Source: an uncultured Mesorhizobium sp.
GTDB lineage: Bacteria; Pseudomonadota; Alphaproteobacteria; Rhizobiales; Rhizobiaceae
Direction of reading: 5' to 3'
DNA length: 64,000 nucleotides
Assembly (NCBI GenBank): GCA_937958475.1
Contig: CALFXR010000001.1
Coordinates: 1-64,000, forward strand
The position numbers were made by a program, and so were the translations under genes. Below the pieces are notes generated by a model. The model saw only the letters and a program-made list of their open reading frames with translations. It was not told the origin of the DNA and made no database searches. This document shows positions 25,301-34,199 of this stretch, piece after piece; within the stretch, counting starts at the first letter, position 1, and every line of letters starts with the position of its first letter.

Positions 25301-26311
25301 ATGTCGATCCTGGTTACCGGCGGCGCCGGCTATATCGGCTCGCACACGGCGGTCGAGCTGCTCCAGGCGGGGAGCGACATCGTCATCGTCGACAATTTCG
25401 ACAACAGCCATCCCGAGGTGCTCGCCCGCATCGAGCAGATCACCGGGCGTCCGGCCGCCTGCGAGCGCGGCGACATCCGCGACCGCGACTTCCTCGAGGC
25501 GGTGATGCGCCGCCACGGCTGCACGTCGGTCATCCATTTCGCCGGGCTGAAGGCGGTCGGCGAATCCGGCGAGAAGCCGCTCGTCTACTACGACTGCAAC
25601 GTCAACGGCACGCTGCGCCTGCTCGAGGCGATGAACGCGGTCGGCGTCAGGAAGCTGGTCTTCAGCTCCTCGGCCACCGTCTACGGCGAGCCGCAGCGAC
25701 TGCCGATCCCGGAGGATCATCCGCTCTCGGCGACCAACCCCTACGGGCGGACGAAACTGTTCATCGAGGAGATGCTGCGCGACCTCCACGCCAGCGACGC
25801 TTCCTGGAGCATCGCCATCCTGCGCTACTTCAATCCGGTCGGCGCCCACGAAAGCGGGCTCATCGGCGAGGATCCGAAGGGCATTCCCAACAATTTGATG
25901 CCGATCGTCGCCCAGGTCGCCTCCGGCCGCCGCGAGAGGGTGAGCATCTGGGGCGATGACTATCCGACGCCCGACGGCACCGGCGTGCGCGACTACATCC
26001 ACGTCGTCGATCTGGCGCAGGGCCATCTGAAGGCGCTCGACCGGCTCGCCGAGCCCGGCTGCTTCGCCGTCAACCTCGGAACGGGGCGCGGCTACAGCGT
26101 GATGGAGGTCATCCGCGCCTTCGAGCACGCCTCCAACCGCAAGGTCGAGTACCAGGTCGCGCCGCGCCGGCCGGGCGATGTCGCCGCCTGCTACGCCGAT
26201 CCGGCGCATGCCGAGGCGTTCCTCGGCTGGAAGGCCACGCACGACCTGCGCGAGATGTGCCGCGACATGTGGAACTGGCAGGCGAAGAACCCCAACGGCT
26301 ACGTGGAATAG
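25301..26311 (+). CDS. galE: UDP-glucose 4-epimerase
   Basis: This 336-residue extended SDR enzyme interconverts UDP-glucose and UDP-galactose. It shows GGAGYIGSHTAVELL for NAD binding, HFAGLKAVGES, the Ser/Thr region FSSSATVYG, the catalytic NPYGRTK Tyr-x-x-x-Lys, and RYFNPVGAHESG, GTGVRDYIHVVDLA and GTGRGYSVMEV, all GalE hallmarks. The start at 25301 begins directly at the Rossmann strand. It serves cell-surface sugar synthesis. It stands alone between the divergent M16 gene and a MATE transporter. Confidence 0.93.
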   Translation: MSILVTGGAGYIGSHTAVELLQAGSDIVIVDNFDNSHPEVLARIEQITGRPAACERGDIRDRDFLEAVMRRHGCTSVIHFAGLKAVGESGEKPLVYYDCNVNGTLRLLEAMNAVGVRKLVFSSSATVYGEPQRLPIPEDHPLSATNPYGRTKLFIEEMLRDLHASDASWSIAILRYFNPVGAHESGLIGEDPKGIPNNLMPIVAQVASGRRERVSIWGDDYPTPDGTGVRDYIHVVDLAQGHLKALDRLAEPGCFAVNLGTGRGYSVMEVIRAFEHASNRKVEYQVAPRRPGDVAACYADPAHAEAFLGWKATHDLREMCRDMWNWQAKNPNGYVE

Positions 26312-26330
26312 CAGGGGCGGCCGGACTGGC

Positions 26331-26352
26331 CCCGCGCCGCGGGTTGCCTTTT
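26331..26352 (+). terminator. Possible terminator after galE
   Basis: CCCGC (26331-26335), GCC, GCGGG (26339-26343) forms a short GC hairpin 20 bases after the galE stop, followed by TTGCCTTTT. The stem is only five pairs and the T-run is interrupted, so the call is weak. Confidence 0.3.
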
Positions 26353-26447
26353 CAGGCCAAATCCGCCAGAAGGCCGCCTCCCCGGGGCAGCGGCTTCCGG
26401 AGGGGAGCAGGTCCGGCGGACCGGCCCCGAACGCGAAAGATCGGACG

Positions 26448-27863
26448 ATGCATCCGAGCGAGGCCGGAGAACGGCCTGCCCCTTCCTGGCGCGACGAGAT
26501 CGGCGCCACGCTTCTCCTGGCCTGGCCGATGGTTCTCACCAATCTCGCCCAGACGGCCATGACGGCGACCGACGTCCTCGTCATGGGCCGGCTCGGCGCG
26601 GACGCGCTCGCGGCCGGCGCGCTCGGATCCAACCTCTATTTCGCCCCGATGATCTTCGGCCTCGGCCTGATGCTCGCCACCTCGCCGATGCTGGCGACCG
26701 AACTCGGCCGGCGCCGCCATTCGGTGCGCGACCTGCGCCGCACGGTGCGCCAGGGCCTTTGGGTCGCCGTCTGCGCGGCGCTGCCGATCTGGCTCATCCT
26801 GTGGAACACCGAGCCGATCCTGCTCGCCATGGGCCAGCAGCCTGAGCTCGCCGCGCTCGCCGGCACCTATGTGCGCGCCCTGCAGTGGGGCCTCCTGCCG
26901 TTCTATGCCTATATCGTCCTGCGCTCCTTCATCTCGGCGCTGGAGAAGCCGCGCTGGGCACTGGTCGTCGCCTTCGGCGCGGTCGTCTTCAACGCGCTGG
27001 CCAACTGGGTGCTGGTGTTCGGCAATCTCGGCTTTCCCGCCTTCGGCATCGCCGGCTCGGGCGCGGCGACGGCGCTCGCCAACACGCTGATGTTCGCCGG
27101 GCTCGCCGTCGTCGTCGTCACCGACCGCCGCTTCCGCCGCTACCGGCTGTTCGGCCGCTTCTGGCGCGCCGACTGGCCGCGCTTCCGCGCGCTGGTCCGG
27201 CTCGGCCTGCCGATCGCCGGCATCCTCGCCTTCGAGGTGACGGTGTTCAACGCAGCCGCCTTCCTGATGGGGCTGATCGACGCCACCGCGCTCGCCGCGC
27301 ACGCCATCGCGCTGCAGATCGCCTCGATCTCCTTCATGGTGCCGATGGGGCTGAGCCAGGCGGCGACCGTGCGCGTCGGCATCGCCTTCGGCGCCGGCGA
27401 CGCCGACGCCATCCGCCGGGCGGGCTGGGCCGCCTACGTGCTCGGCATCGGCTTCATGGCGATGACGGCGCTGGTCATGATCACCTGGCCGACGGCGCTG
27501 ATCGGCGTGTTCATCGACGCGACCGATGCGGCCAACGCCCCGGTCGTGCGGCTCGCCGTCACCTTCCTCGCCTTCGCTGCGCTGTTCCAGATCGCCGACG
27601 GCGCCCAGGTCGTCGGCAGCGGCAAGCTGCGCGGCCTCCACGATACGACGATGCCGATGGTCTACGCCGCGATCGGCTACTGGGGCATCGGCATGCCGCT
27701 CGGCGCGCTGCTCGCCTTCCGCTACGGCTTCGCCGGCGCCGGCATCTGGACGGGCCTGTCGGTCGGCCTCGCCGTGGTAGCGCTGCTGCTTCTGGCGCGA
27801 TGGCTCAGGCGCGACCGCATCCTCGCGCGTGCCGCGCGCAGGGGCGCCTTCGTCGTTCGTTGA
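26448..27863 (+). CDS. MATE-family efflux transporter (NorM-like)
   Basis: This 471-residue membrane protein has twelve predicted helices in two related halves. NorM-type landmarks are AWPMVLTNLAQTAMTATDV with MGRLGADALAAGALG in the first half, and AAHAIALQIASISFMVPMGLSQ in the second. It is likely an inner-membrane cation-coupled drug or metabolite exporter. It precedes the racemase fusion gene by 97 bases on the same strand, so the pump might export a product of that enzyme; that link is speculative. Confidence 0.9.
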   Translation: MHPSEAGERPAPSWRDEIGATLLLAWPMVLTNLAQTAMTATDVLVMGRLGADALAAGALGSNLYFAPMIFGLGLMLATSPMLATELGRRRHSVRDLRRTVRQGLWVAVCAALPIWLILWNTEPILLAMGQQPELAALAGTYVRALQWGLLPFYAYIVLRSFISALEKPRWALVVAFGAVVFNALANWVLVFGNLGFPAFGIAGSGAATALANTLMFAGLAVVVVTDRRFRRYRLFGRFWRADWPRFRALVRLGLPIAGILAFEVTVFNAAAFLMGLIDATALAAHAIALQIASISFMVPMGLSQAATVRVGIAFGAGDADAIRRAGWAAYVLGIGFMAMTALVMITWPTALIGVFIDATDAANAPVVRLAVTFLAFAALFQIADGAQVVGSGKLRGLHDTTMPMVYAAIGYWGIGMPLGALLAFRYGFAGAGIWTGLSVGLAVVALLLLARWLRRDRILARAARRGAFVVR

Positions 27864-27960
27864 CCCGGGCATTCATCGGCGCGAGCGTTCATTGACTTAG
27901 GCGTCGCGCCGCGCCATCGATAGCTGCCGCCGCCGGCGGCGCCAGCCCGCAAGACCAGCC

Positions 27961-29706
27961 ATGCCCGCGCCCGCCGTCGTCATCGATCTCGACATCATCG
28001 CCGCCAACACGCGGCGCGTCGTCGAACGCGTCGGCCCCTCCGGCACCAGCGTCTATGGTGTCGTCAAGGGCGCCTGCGGCTCGCCGGCGGTCGCCCGCGC
28101 CATGCTGCGCGCCGGGGTGTCCGGCCTCGCCGATTCGCGCATCGACAACATCCAGCGCCTGCGCAACGCCGGCATCACCTCGCCGGTGATGATGCTGCGC
28201 ATCCCCTCCGTCACCGAGGCGCCGGATGTCGTCCGCCTCTGCGACGTCAGCCTGAACTCCGAGGCCGCAGTGCTCGACGCGCTGGCCGAGGCGGCCGAGG
28301 CCGAGGGCCGCGTCCACGACGTCGTGCTGATGCTGGAGATGGGCGACCGCCGCGAGGGCGTGTCGCCGGAGGAACTGATCCCGCTCGCCGCTATCGCGAT
28401 GCGCGAACCGTCGCTGCGGCTCGCCGGCATCGGCGCCAACTTCATGTGCGCCAGCGGCGTCCTGCCGACCATCGAGAAGCTTGAAAGCCTGGCAAGGCTC
28501 GCCGACGAGGTCGAGCAGCGCTTCGGCGTCGCGCTGGAATATGTTTCCGGCGGCAATTCCTCCAACCTGGCGCTGATGGAGATGGACGGCGTCGACCTGC
28601 CCGCCCGCATCAACAATTTGAGGATCGGTTCCGCCATCCTGCGCGGCGAGAACAGCATCACCGGCGGCACGCTCGCGGGCTACGACGACGGCGCCTTCAC
28701 GCTCGAAGCGGAACTGGTCGAGATCAAGACCAAGCACTCGCTGCCCGACGGCGAGACCGGACCCGATGCCTTCGGCAACCGCCTGGTCTTCGCCGACCGC
28801 GGCGCGCGGCTGCGCGGCATCGTCAATCTCGGCCGAGCCGACATCCGGCCCGAGGGCCTGCGTCCCCGCCATCGCGGTGTCGAGGTGGTGACCGCCTCCA
28901 GCGACCACCTGATCCTCGACATCACCGAGGCGAAGACCTTCGCCGTCGGCGACGGCATGCGCTTCGAGATGGATTATGGAGCGCTCCTCCAGTCGATGCT
29001 GTCGCCCTACATCGACAAGACGCTGGCCGGGCGCGAGGCGATCGCGCCGCGGCCGACCGCGCTGCGCCTGATCGCGCCCGCCGGCATCCACGAACGCCGG
29101 GAGACCCGCGACTTCCTCGCCCAGGCCGTCGAGCTCGGCCTCGAGCTGCGCCGCGACGGCGTGCCCGAGGCCGCCGACCTGCCGCTGTGGGTCGTGCCCG
29201 GCCGCGACGGCATCCACGCGCTCCTCGCCATCGCCGACGACGAGGCGGTGGAGGACGGGCTCCTGTGGGTCGATTCGGAACCGGGCGACATCGGCGAAGC
29301 CCGCGATCCGGAGACCACGGCGCTGTTCGGCATACGCCGCGCCAGCCGCGAGCAGGCGCGCATCATCGAGGAGCGCGGCATCCTGGCGTTGACCATGGAG
29401 GACGTCGACCTGATCGGCATCCGCGAGTCGGCGCGCAAGGCGATCGAGCGGGTCACCGCCACGACCGACGGCTTCGCGCTGGTGCTCAACGGAACGGCGG
29501 CGCGCGGCATGGGCGAGGATCCGCAGGAGGCAGGCCTCAGCTATCGCGAGTGCTCGGCGCTGATGGAGCGCGTCGCCGCCAGCCGCGAACTGCGCGCCAT
29601 CGTGCTCTCGGGTCTCGGCGGCGACCCCGACCCGCGCCACCTCCAGGCGGCCTACGGCTACCTGATCAGCGCGCTGGGCAAGCGCATCCTCGGCAGTTCG
29701 GAATAG
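27961..29706 (+). CDS. PLP racemase (ornithine-racemase-like) fused to a degenerate arginase-like domain
   Basis: This is a 581-residue fusion. Residues 1-360 resemble the alanine/ornithine racemase PLP barrel, with the PLP lysine Lys36 in YGVVKGACGSP, then LMLEMGDRREGV, VSGGNSSNLALME and INNLRIGSAILRGE. Residues about 365-581 follow the order of an arginase/agmatinase fold: VVPGRDGIHALL (GGDHS region), LLWVDSEPGD (HIDAHxD region), LFGIRRASREQARIIEERGI, ALTMEDVDLIGI, ALVLNGTAA (SFDVDxxDP region) and EAGLSYRECSAL (GGLTYRE region). The metal ligands are lost: the GGDH His is Gly417, the second-motif His is Glu440, and the two Asp of DVD are Asn510 and Thr512. The arginase part should be inactive, perhaps sensing arginine or ornithine for the racemase. 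That role is inference. Confidence 0.8.
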   Translation: MPAPAVVIDLDIIAANTRRVVERVGPSGTSVYGVVKGACGSPAVARAMLRAGVSGLADSRIDNIQRLRNAGITSPVMMLRIPSVTEAPDVVRLCDVSLNSEAAVLDALAEAAEAEGRVHDVVLMLEMGDRREGVSPEELIPLAAIAMREPSLRLAGIGANFMCASGVLPTIEKLESLARLADEVEQRFGVALEYVSGGNSSNLALMEMDGVDLPARINNLRIGSAILRGENSITGGTLAGYDDGAFTLEAELVEIKTKHSLPDGETGPDAFGNRLVFADRGARLRGIVNLGRADIRPEGLRPRHRGVEVVTASSDHLILDITEAKTFAVGDGMRFEMDYGALLQSMLSPYIDKTLAGREAIAPRPTALRLIAPAGIHERRETRDFLAQAVELGLELRRDGVPEAADLPLWVVPGRDGIHALLAIADDEAVEDGLLWVDSEPGDIGEARDPETTALFGIRRASREQARIIEERGILALTMEDVDLIGIRESARKAIERVTATTDGFALVLNGTAARGMGEDPQEAGLSYRECSALMERVAASRELRAIVLSGLGGDPDPRHLQAAYGYLISALGKRILGSSE

Positions 29707-29712
29707 CGTCTT

Positions 29713-30399
29713 TCAGACGATGCGGCCGACGGCCATGTCGGCCGCCGTGCGGATCGCCTCGATGTTCTTGCGGTAGGCCTCGACGCCGTCGCCGCGGAAC
29801 ACCGCCGAGCCTGCGACCAGCACGTCGGCGCCGGCGGCGGCGAGCTGCGGCGCGGTCTCGGACGTGACGCCGCCGTCGATCTCGATGTGGATCGGCCGCG
29901 TGCCGATCATCGCCTTGACCCGGCGCACCTTCTCCACGACCGCGGGTATGAACGCCTGACCGCCGAAGCCCGGATTGACGGTCATCAGCAGCACCAGGTC
30001 GAGCCGGTCGAGCACGTATTCGATGACGTTCTCCGGCGTTCCGGGGTTCAGCGAAACGCCCGCCTTCTTGCCGAGCGCGCGGATCGCCTGCAGCGAGCGG
30101 TCGAGATGCGGCCCGGCCTCCGCGTGCACCGTGATGATGTCGCAGCCGGCGTCGGCGAAGGCCGCGAGGTAGGAATCGGCCGGGGCGATCATCAGGTGGC
30201 AGTCGAAAACCTTTGCGGTCCGGTTGCGGATCGCCTTGATCACCGGCGGGCCGAAAGTGATGTTGGGGACGAAATGGCCGTCCATCACGTCGAGATGGAT
30301 CCAGTCGGCGCCGGCCCTGTCGATGGCCTCGACCTCGTCGCCGAGGCGCGAGAAATCGGAGGCGAGCACCGAAGGCGCGATCAGGGTCTTTCCGCTCAT
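29713..30399 (-). CDS. rpe: Ribulose-phosphate 3-epimerase
   Basis: This 228-residue TIM-barrel enzyme interconverts ribulose 5-phosphate and xylulose 5-phosphate in the pentose phosphate or Calvin pathway. Landmarks are IAPSVLASDF, WIHLDVMDGHFVPNITFG, FDCHLMI, GVSLNPGTP, LLMTVNPGFGGQ and IEIDGGV. The start at 30399 gives the usual length; ATG 30411 is an alternative. Its stop lies six bases from the stop of the racemase fusion, a tight convergent arrangement. Confidence 0.93.
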   Translation of the reverse strand: MSGKTLIAPSVLASDFSRLGDEVEAIDRAGADWIHLDVMDGHFVPNITFGPPVIKAIRNRTAKVFDCHLMIAPADSYLAAFADAGCDIITVHAEAGPHLDRSLQAIRALGKKAGVSLNPGTPENVIEYVLDRLDLVLLMTVNPGFGGQAFIPAVVEKVRRVKAMIGTRPIHIEIDGGVTSETAPQLAAAGADVLVAGSAVFRGDGVEAYRKNIEAIRTAADMAVGRIV

Positions 30400-30585
30400 C
30401 GATCGATCCATGGAAGGCATTGGCGTTGCGCAGCCCCTACGCGACGCCGGTCCGATTGTCGATAGGGGGCCCGGCAGCGTGCGGCCCGGCGGCAAGCCCG
30501 TGGCCCAGCGCCGCGACGAGGCAGGCCCTACCCGGAACCGGGCGAACCGCGACTATTCCGCGACCCTCCGACCCGAGCCCCCCCG

Positions 30586-31497
30586 ATGCACAACCGGTCT
30601 CTCGCAGCGATTGGCTATCTCTGCCTGGGCATTCTGGTCTTTTCGCTGCAGGATCTCATCCTGAAGGACCTCTCGGGCACCTATCCCGTCACCCAGGCGA
30701 TGACGATCCGCTCCGTCGTGGCGCTGCCGATCCTGCTCGTCCTGGTACGCGCCGGCGGCTTCGCCCTGCGGTCGCGGAACCTCGGCCTGCTCATGCTGCG
30801 CGCGGCAATGTCGTTCGGCGCCTATCTCTCCTACTACATGGCGCTCGCCGCGCTGCCGATGGCCGACGTCGTCGCCCTGTTCTTCATCGGCCCGCTCTAT
30901 ATCACCGCGCTCGGCATTCTGGTTCTCGGCGAGCGTCCCCACCGTTCCACCTTCGCCGCCCTGTTCATCGGCATCATCGGCGTCGTCGTCACCCTTCGGC
31001 CGGGCTCGGGCCTTTTCGAATGGGCGTCGCTGCTGTCGCTGCTCGCCGCAGTGCTCTACGGCTCGGCGCAGATCGTGGCGCGCAAGATGGGCGTCGGCGA
31101 AGGCGCGGCGGTGATGACCTTCTACCAGAATGCGGCCTTCCTCATCGGGGCGCCGACGCTGGCCTTCCTTTTCGGCGGCGATGCCGCGAGCGGGCTGCAC
31201 CCCAGTGTCGCCTTCCTGACGCGGCCGTGGGCGTGGCCGCCGACCGTCGACCTGGCGCTGATGGCGGCATGCGGCGTCATCGCCGCGGCGGGCATGACCC
31301 TGCTCTCCCAGGCCTATCGCCTGGCGCCCGCCGGCAACCTCTCGGTGTTCGAATACAGCGCCATCCTCTGGGCCCCGCTTTGGGGTTTCCTGTTCTTCGA
31401 CGAGGTGCCGCGCATCACCACGGTCGTCGGCGCCGTGCTGATCTGCGGCGCCGGCCTGTTCGCGCTGCGCTCTGCCGAGCGGCGCCAGGACGGCTGA
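30586..31497 (+). CDS. EamA/DMT-family transporter
   Basis: This 303-residue membrane protein has ten helices in two EamA repeats: GYLCLGILVFSLQDLILK at the start, LVLGERPHRSTFAALFIGI at the end of the first repeat, and GFLFFDEVPRITTVVGAVLI at the end of the second. It is an inner-membrane exporter or permease of unknown substrate. It is a separate family member from the one at 2997-3962, with little obvious sequence identity beyond the fold. It is divergent from rpe. Confidence 0.85.
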   Translation: MHNRSLAAIGYLCLGILVFSLQDLILKDLSGTYPVTQAMTIRSVVALPILLVLVRAGGFALRSRNLGLLMLRAAMSFGAYLSYYMALAALPMADVVALFFIGPLYITALGILVLGERPHRSTFAALFIGIIGVVVTLRPGSGLFEWASLLSLLAAVLYGSAQIVARKMGVGEGAAVMTFYQNAAFLIGAPTLAFLFGGDAASGLHPSVAFLTRPWAWPPTVDLALMAACGVIAAAGMTLLSQAYRLAPAGNLSVFEYSAILWAPLWGFLFFDEVPRITTVVGAVLICGAGLFALRSAERRQDG

Positions 31498-31513
31498 GCC
31501 GGGCCGTCCCGGC
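31498..31513. terminator. GC hairpin between convergent EamA and amidase genes
   Basis: GCCGGG (31498-31503), CCGT, CCCGGC (31508-31513) is a perfect six-base stem located in the 22-base gap between two convergent stop codons. It may work as a bidirectional terminator. No T-tract is seen. Confidence 0.35.
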
Positions 31514-31519
31514 GCCCGG

Positions 31520-32947
31520 TCAGAGCTTCGGCCGCGCCGCCTTCGTGTCGTACCAGCCGCCGACCGCCGTCTCGTAGGCCATGCCGGCGCGGAAGACGTC
31601 CTCGTCGCAATAGGTGCGGCCGACGATCTGGATGCCGGTCGGTACGCCGTTCTTCGCGAAACCGGACGGCACCGACAGCACAGGGCAGCGGCTCATCGTG
31701 TTGAACGGCGTCGTCATCACCCAGCCGAGCGACGGATTGACGATCCTGTCGTTGATCCTGACCTCGTCCTTCGACTGGTCGTGGTCGGCCGGCACCGCCG
31801 GCAGCGCCGTGGTCGGGCAGATGAGCACGTCGTACTTCTCCAGCAGCGGCCCGAGCGTCGAATACATGCGCCCGGCGACCTCGAGGCTGTGGACGAAGTC
31901 GGTCGCCTTCGAATCCTGCCCGAGCTCGGCGAAATGCCGCGCATAGGTCGTCATCTGGTCGCCGTGCTCGGCCAACAGCTTGGCCAGCGACGCGCCGAAC
32001 AGGTGGTTGAGGTAGGTCATCGCCGCTTCGAGGATCTCCGGCCCCCAGCCGAGGTCGACTTCCTCGACCGTTGCGCCGAGCGAGCGGAACACGTCGAGCG
32101 CCTTCTTGGTGTTCTTCACCACCTGCGGGTCGACCTCGAAGGCGCCGAGGTCCATCGAATAGGCGATCTTCCAGCCCTTGATCGGCCGGTACTTCGCCGG
32201 CAGCGTCAGCTTCGGCCTGAGCGTCGAGATGTCGTACGGGCTCGGCCCGCTCATCACGTTCTGCAACAGGATCGCGTCTCCGACCGTTCGCGCCAGCGGG
32301 CCCGTGTGGCAGTAGAAGTCGAGGTTGAACGGCGGGTCGTCGGGGTTGCGGCCGTAGGGCGGCTTGTAGCCGACGACGCCGCAGGCCGATGCCGGGATGC
32401 GGATCGAGCCGCCGATGTCGGAGCCGGTGCAGATCGCCGAGGTTCCCGACGCCAGCGACGCCGCGGAGCCGCCCGACGAGCCGCCCGGCGTGAAGTCGCG
32501 GTTCCACGGATTGCGGGTCACGCCCCACAGCCGCGACCAGGTGTAGGCGGCGCACGAGAACTCCGGCGTCGCCGTGCGCGCATGCACGATGCCGCCGGCC
32601 TTCATGACGCGCTCGTTCATCGTCGAGGTGTGCTCGGCGACGAAATCCTTGAGGATCAGCGAGCCGCCCGAGGTCGGCTTGCCCTTGATGTAGCTCTCGT
32701 CCTTGATGCCGACGGGCAGGCCTTCCAGCGCGCCGGTCTTCTTGCCCTTGGCGTATCTCGCCTCCGCCTTGCGCGCGGCGTCGAGCGCCTCGTCGTAGTG
32801 GGTGTAGGTGAAGGCGTTGACCTTGTCCTTCGTCTTCTCGGCGCGGGCGATCACCGCCTGCATCAGTTCGACCGGCGACAGCTTCTTCTTTCGGAACAGC
32901 TCCAGCGCCTTCGATGCAGGCATGTAGCAGAGGTCGAGATCGGTCAT
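31520..32947 (-). CDS. Amidase (amidase signature family)
   Basis: This 475-residue protein has the Ser-cisSer-Lys triad of the amidase signature family: Lys82 in LPVGIKDE, the Ser157/Ser158 region in TPGGSSGGSAASLASG, and nucleophile Ser181 in TGSDIGGSIRIPA. It hydrolyses a carboxylic amide in the cytoplasm; no signal peptide is seen. The start at 32947 overlaps the stop of the serine hydrolase gene by four bases. Both follow the polyamine-type transporter on the same strand, which suggests they process imported amides. Substrate unknown. Confidence 0.9.
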   Translation of the reverse strand: MTDLDLCYMPASKALELFRKKKLSPVELMQAVIARAEKTKDKVNAFTYTHYDEALDAARKAEARYAKGKKTGALEGLPVGIKDESYIKGKPTSGGSLILKDFVAEHTSTMNERVMKAGGIVHARTATPEFSCAAYTWSRLWGVTRNPWNRDFTPGGSSGGSAASLASGTSAICTGSDIGGSIRIPASACGVVGYKPPYGRNPDDPPFNLDFYCHTGPLARTVGDAILLQNVMSGPSPYDISTLRPKLTLPAKYRPIKGWKIAYSMDLGAFEVDPQVVKNTKKALDVFRSLGATVEEVDLGWGPEILEAAMTYLNHLFGASLAKLLAEHGDQMTTYARHFAELGQDSKATDFVHSLEVAGRMYSTLGPLLEKYDVLICPTTALPAVPADHDQSKDEVRINDRIVNPSLGWVMTTPFNTMSRCPVLSVPSGFAKNGVPTGIQIVGRTYCDEDVFRAGMAYETAVGGWYDTKAARPKL

Positions 32948-34134
32948 TTCAGTACTCCGGCAATGGCATGGCACGCCTTCAGCGCGGCGGCCGAATAGTC
33001 GAGATTGTAGAAGTCGGGCCAGCTGGACAGCTTGACGGCGACGATGCGCCTGGCGAAGTCGATCCAGATCAGCTGACCGAAGACGCCGCGGCAAATCAGG
33101 TTCCTCGAGCGCGGATCCTCGATCCAGAACTGGTTGTGGTAGGCGCCTTCAGGGATCGGCGCGCCGAAGCCCGGCCGGTGCACGCCGCTTCGCGTCGTCT
33201 CGATCCACGCCGCGGGCACGATGCCGGCGCCACCGTCGAGGATCATCTGGCCGAAGCGGGCGTAGTCGCGCAGCGTCGCGTTGAAGCCGCCGTCCGCCAG
33301 CGCATAGCCGGCCGGGTCGACCGTGTAGCAGGCGCTCTCCTCGACGCCGAGCTTCTGCCACAGCTCCTCGGAGACGAGCTGGGCCAGCCGCCGGCCGGAG
33401 ACCCGCTCCATGGCGAAGGCGAGCACGTCGGTTTCGATCGAGCGGTATTCGAAGGCCTCGCCGTGCGGCCGCGTCGCCTCCTTCAGCGACATGATCAGTT
33501 CCCACACGTGCCCGGGCCAGGGGAAATCCGGATCGCTGTCCGGCAGCGGCGGGTTCCAGCCGGCGGCGACATCGAGCCTTCCCATCTCGGAATAGGGGTT
33601 CTCGTAGGTCTCGTCGAACAGGACCCCGGTGGTCATGTCGAGCAAATGCTGCACCGTCGCGCCGCGATAGGCGGTCGCCCCGAGCTCCGGCAGGTAGTGG
33701 GTAACGGGTTGCGCGGGATCGAGCAGGCCGCGATCGACGAGGATGCCCGCGACGGCGCCGACCACCGACTTGCCGACCGACTGCGACAGGTGCAGCGTCC
33801 GCTCGTCCATTCCGTTGAGATAGCGCTCGTAGGCGACGGCGCCGTCCTTCAGGACGATGAAGCCGTCGGTGTAGGTTTCGTCGAGGAGGCCGGCGAGCGT
33901 GGTCGGCCGTCCGGCGCTGTCGGTCACGGGGAGCCCATCGAGATCGCGTTCCGCGCGGGGCAACGGCCGCACCGGCGCGGTCCCCCGCCAGACTTCGGCG
34001 GTGGGAAGGACCTCGCGGACATGCTGGAAGGACCAGCGGTTGCGCGGCGCGCGGTCCCAGTGGAAGCGCGGCGGGACAGGCCCTGCCGGCGGCCCCGGCC
34101 GCGACGGCGCGGCCGGATCGATGTCGGTTGCCAT
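32944..34134 (-). CDS. Serine hydrolase, beta-lactamase/NylB-like
   Basis: This 396-residue enzyme belongs to the class C beta-lactamase-like family, near 6-aminohexanoate-dimer hydrolase (NylB) and related esterases. Ser119 and Lys122 form the SxxK motif (SQSVGKS), and Tyr230 in YRSIETD is the third catalytic residue. No signal peptide is visible, which fits a cytoplasmic amide- or ester-hydrolase. It lies between the transporter and the amidase, coupled to the latter by ATGA overlap, and about 65 bases after the binding-protein gene. Confidence 0.85.
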   Translation of the reverse strand: MATDIDPAAPSRPGPPAGPVPPRFHWDRAPRNRWSFQHVREVLPTAEVWRGTAPVRPLPRAERDLDGLPVTDSAGRPTTLAGLLDETYTDGFIVLKDGAVAYERYLNGMDERTLHLSQSVGKSVVGAVAGILVDRGLLDPAQPVTHYLPELGATAYRGATVQHLLDMTTGVLFDETYENPYSEMGRLDVAAGWNPPLPDSDPDFPWPGHVWELIMSLKEATRPHGEAFEYRSIETDVLAFAMERVSGRRLAQLVSEELWQKLGVEESACYTVDPAGYALADGGFNATLRDYARFGQMILDGGAGIVPAAWIETTRSGVHRPGFGAPIPEGAYHNQFWIEDPRSRNLICRGVFGQLIWIDFARRIVAVKLSSWPDFYNLDYSAAALKACHAIAGVLK

Positions 34135-34199
34135 GATGCGGATGATCCGGGAAGGGTCGACGGCCCGCGGCTTTGCCCGGGCCGTCGCGTTCGTTCGGC

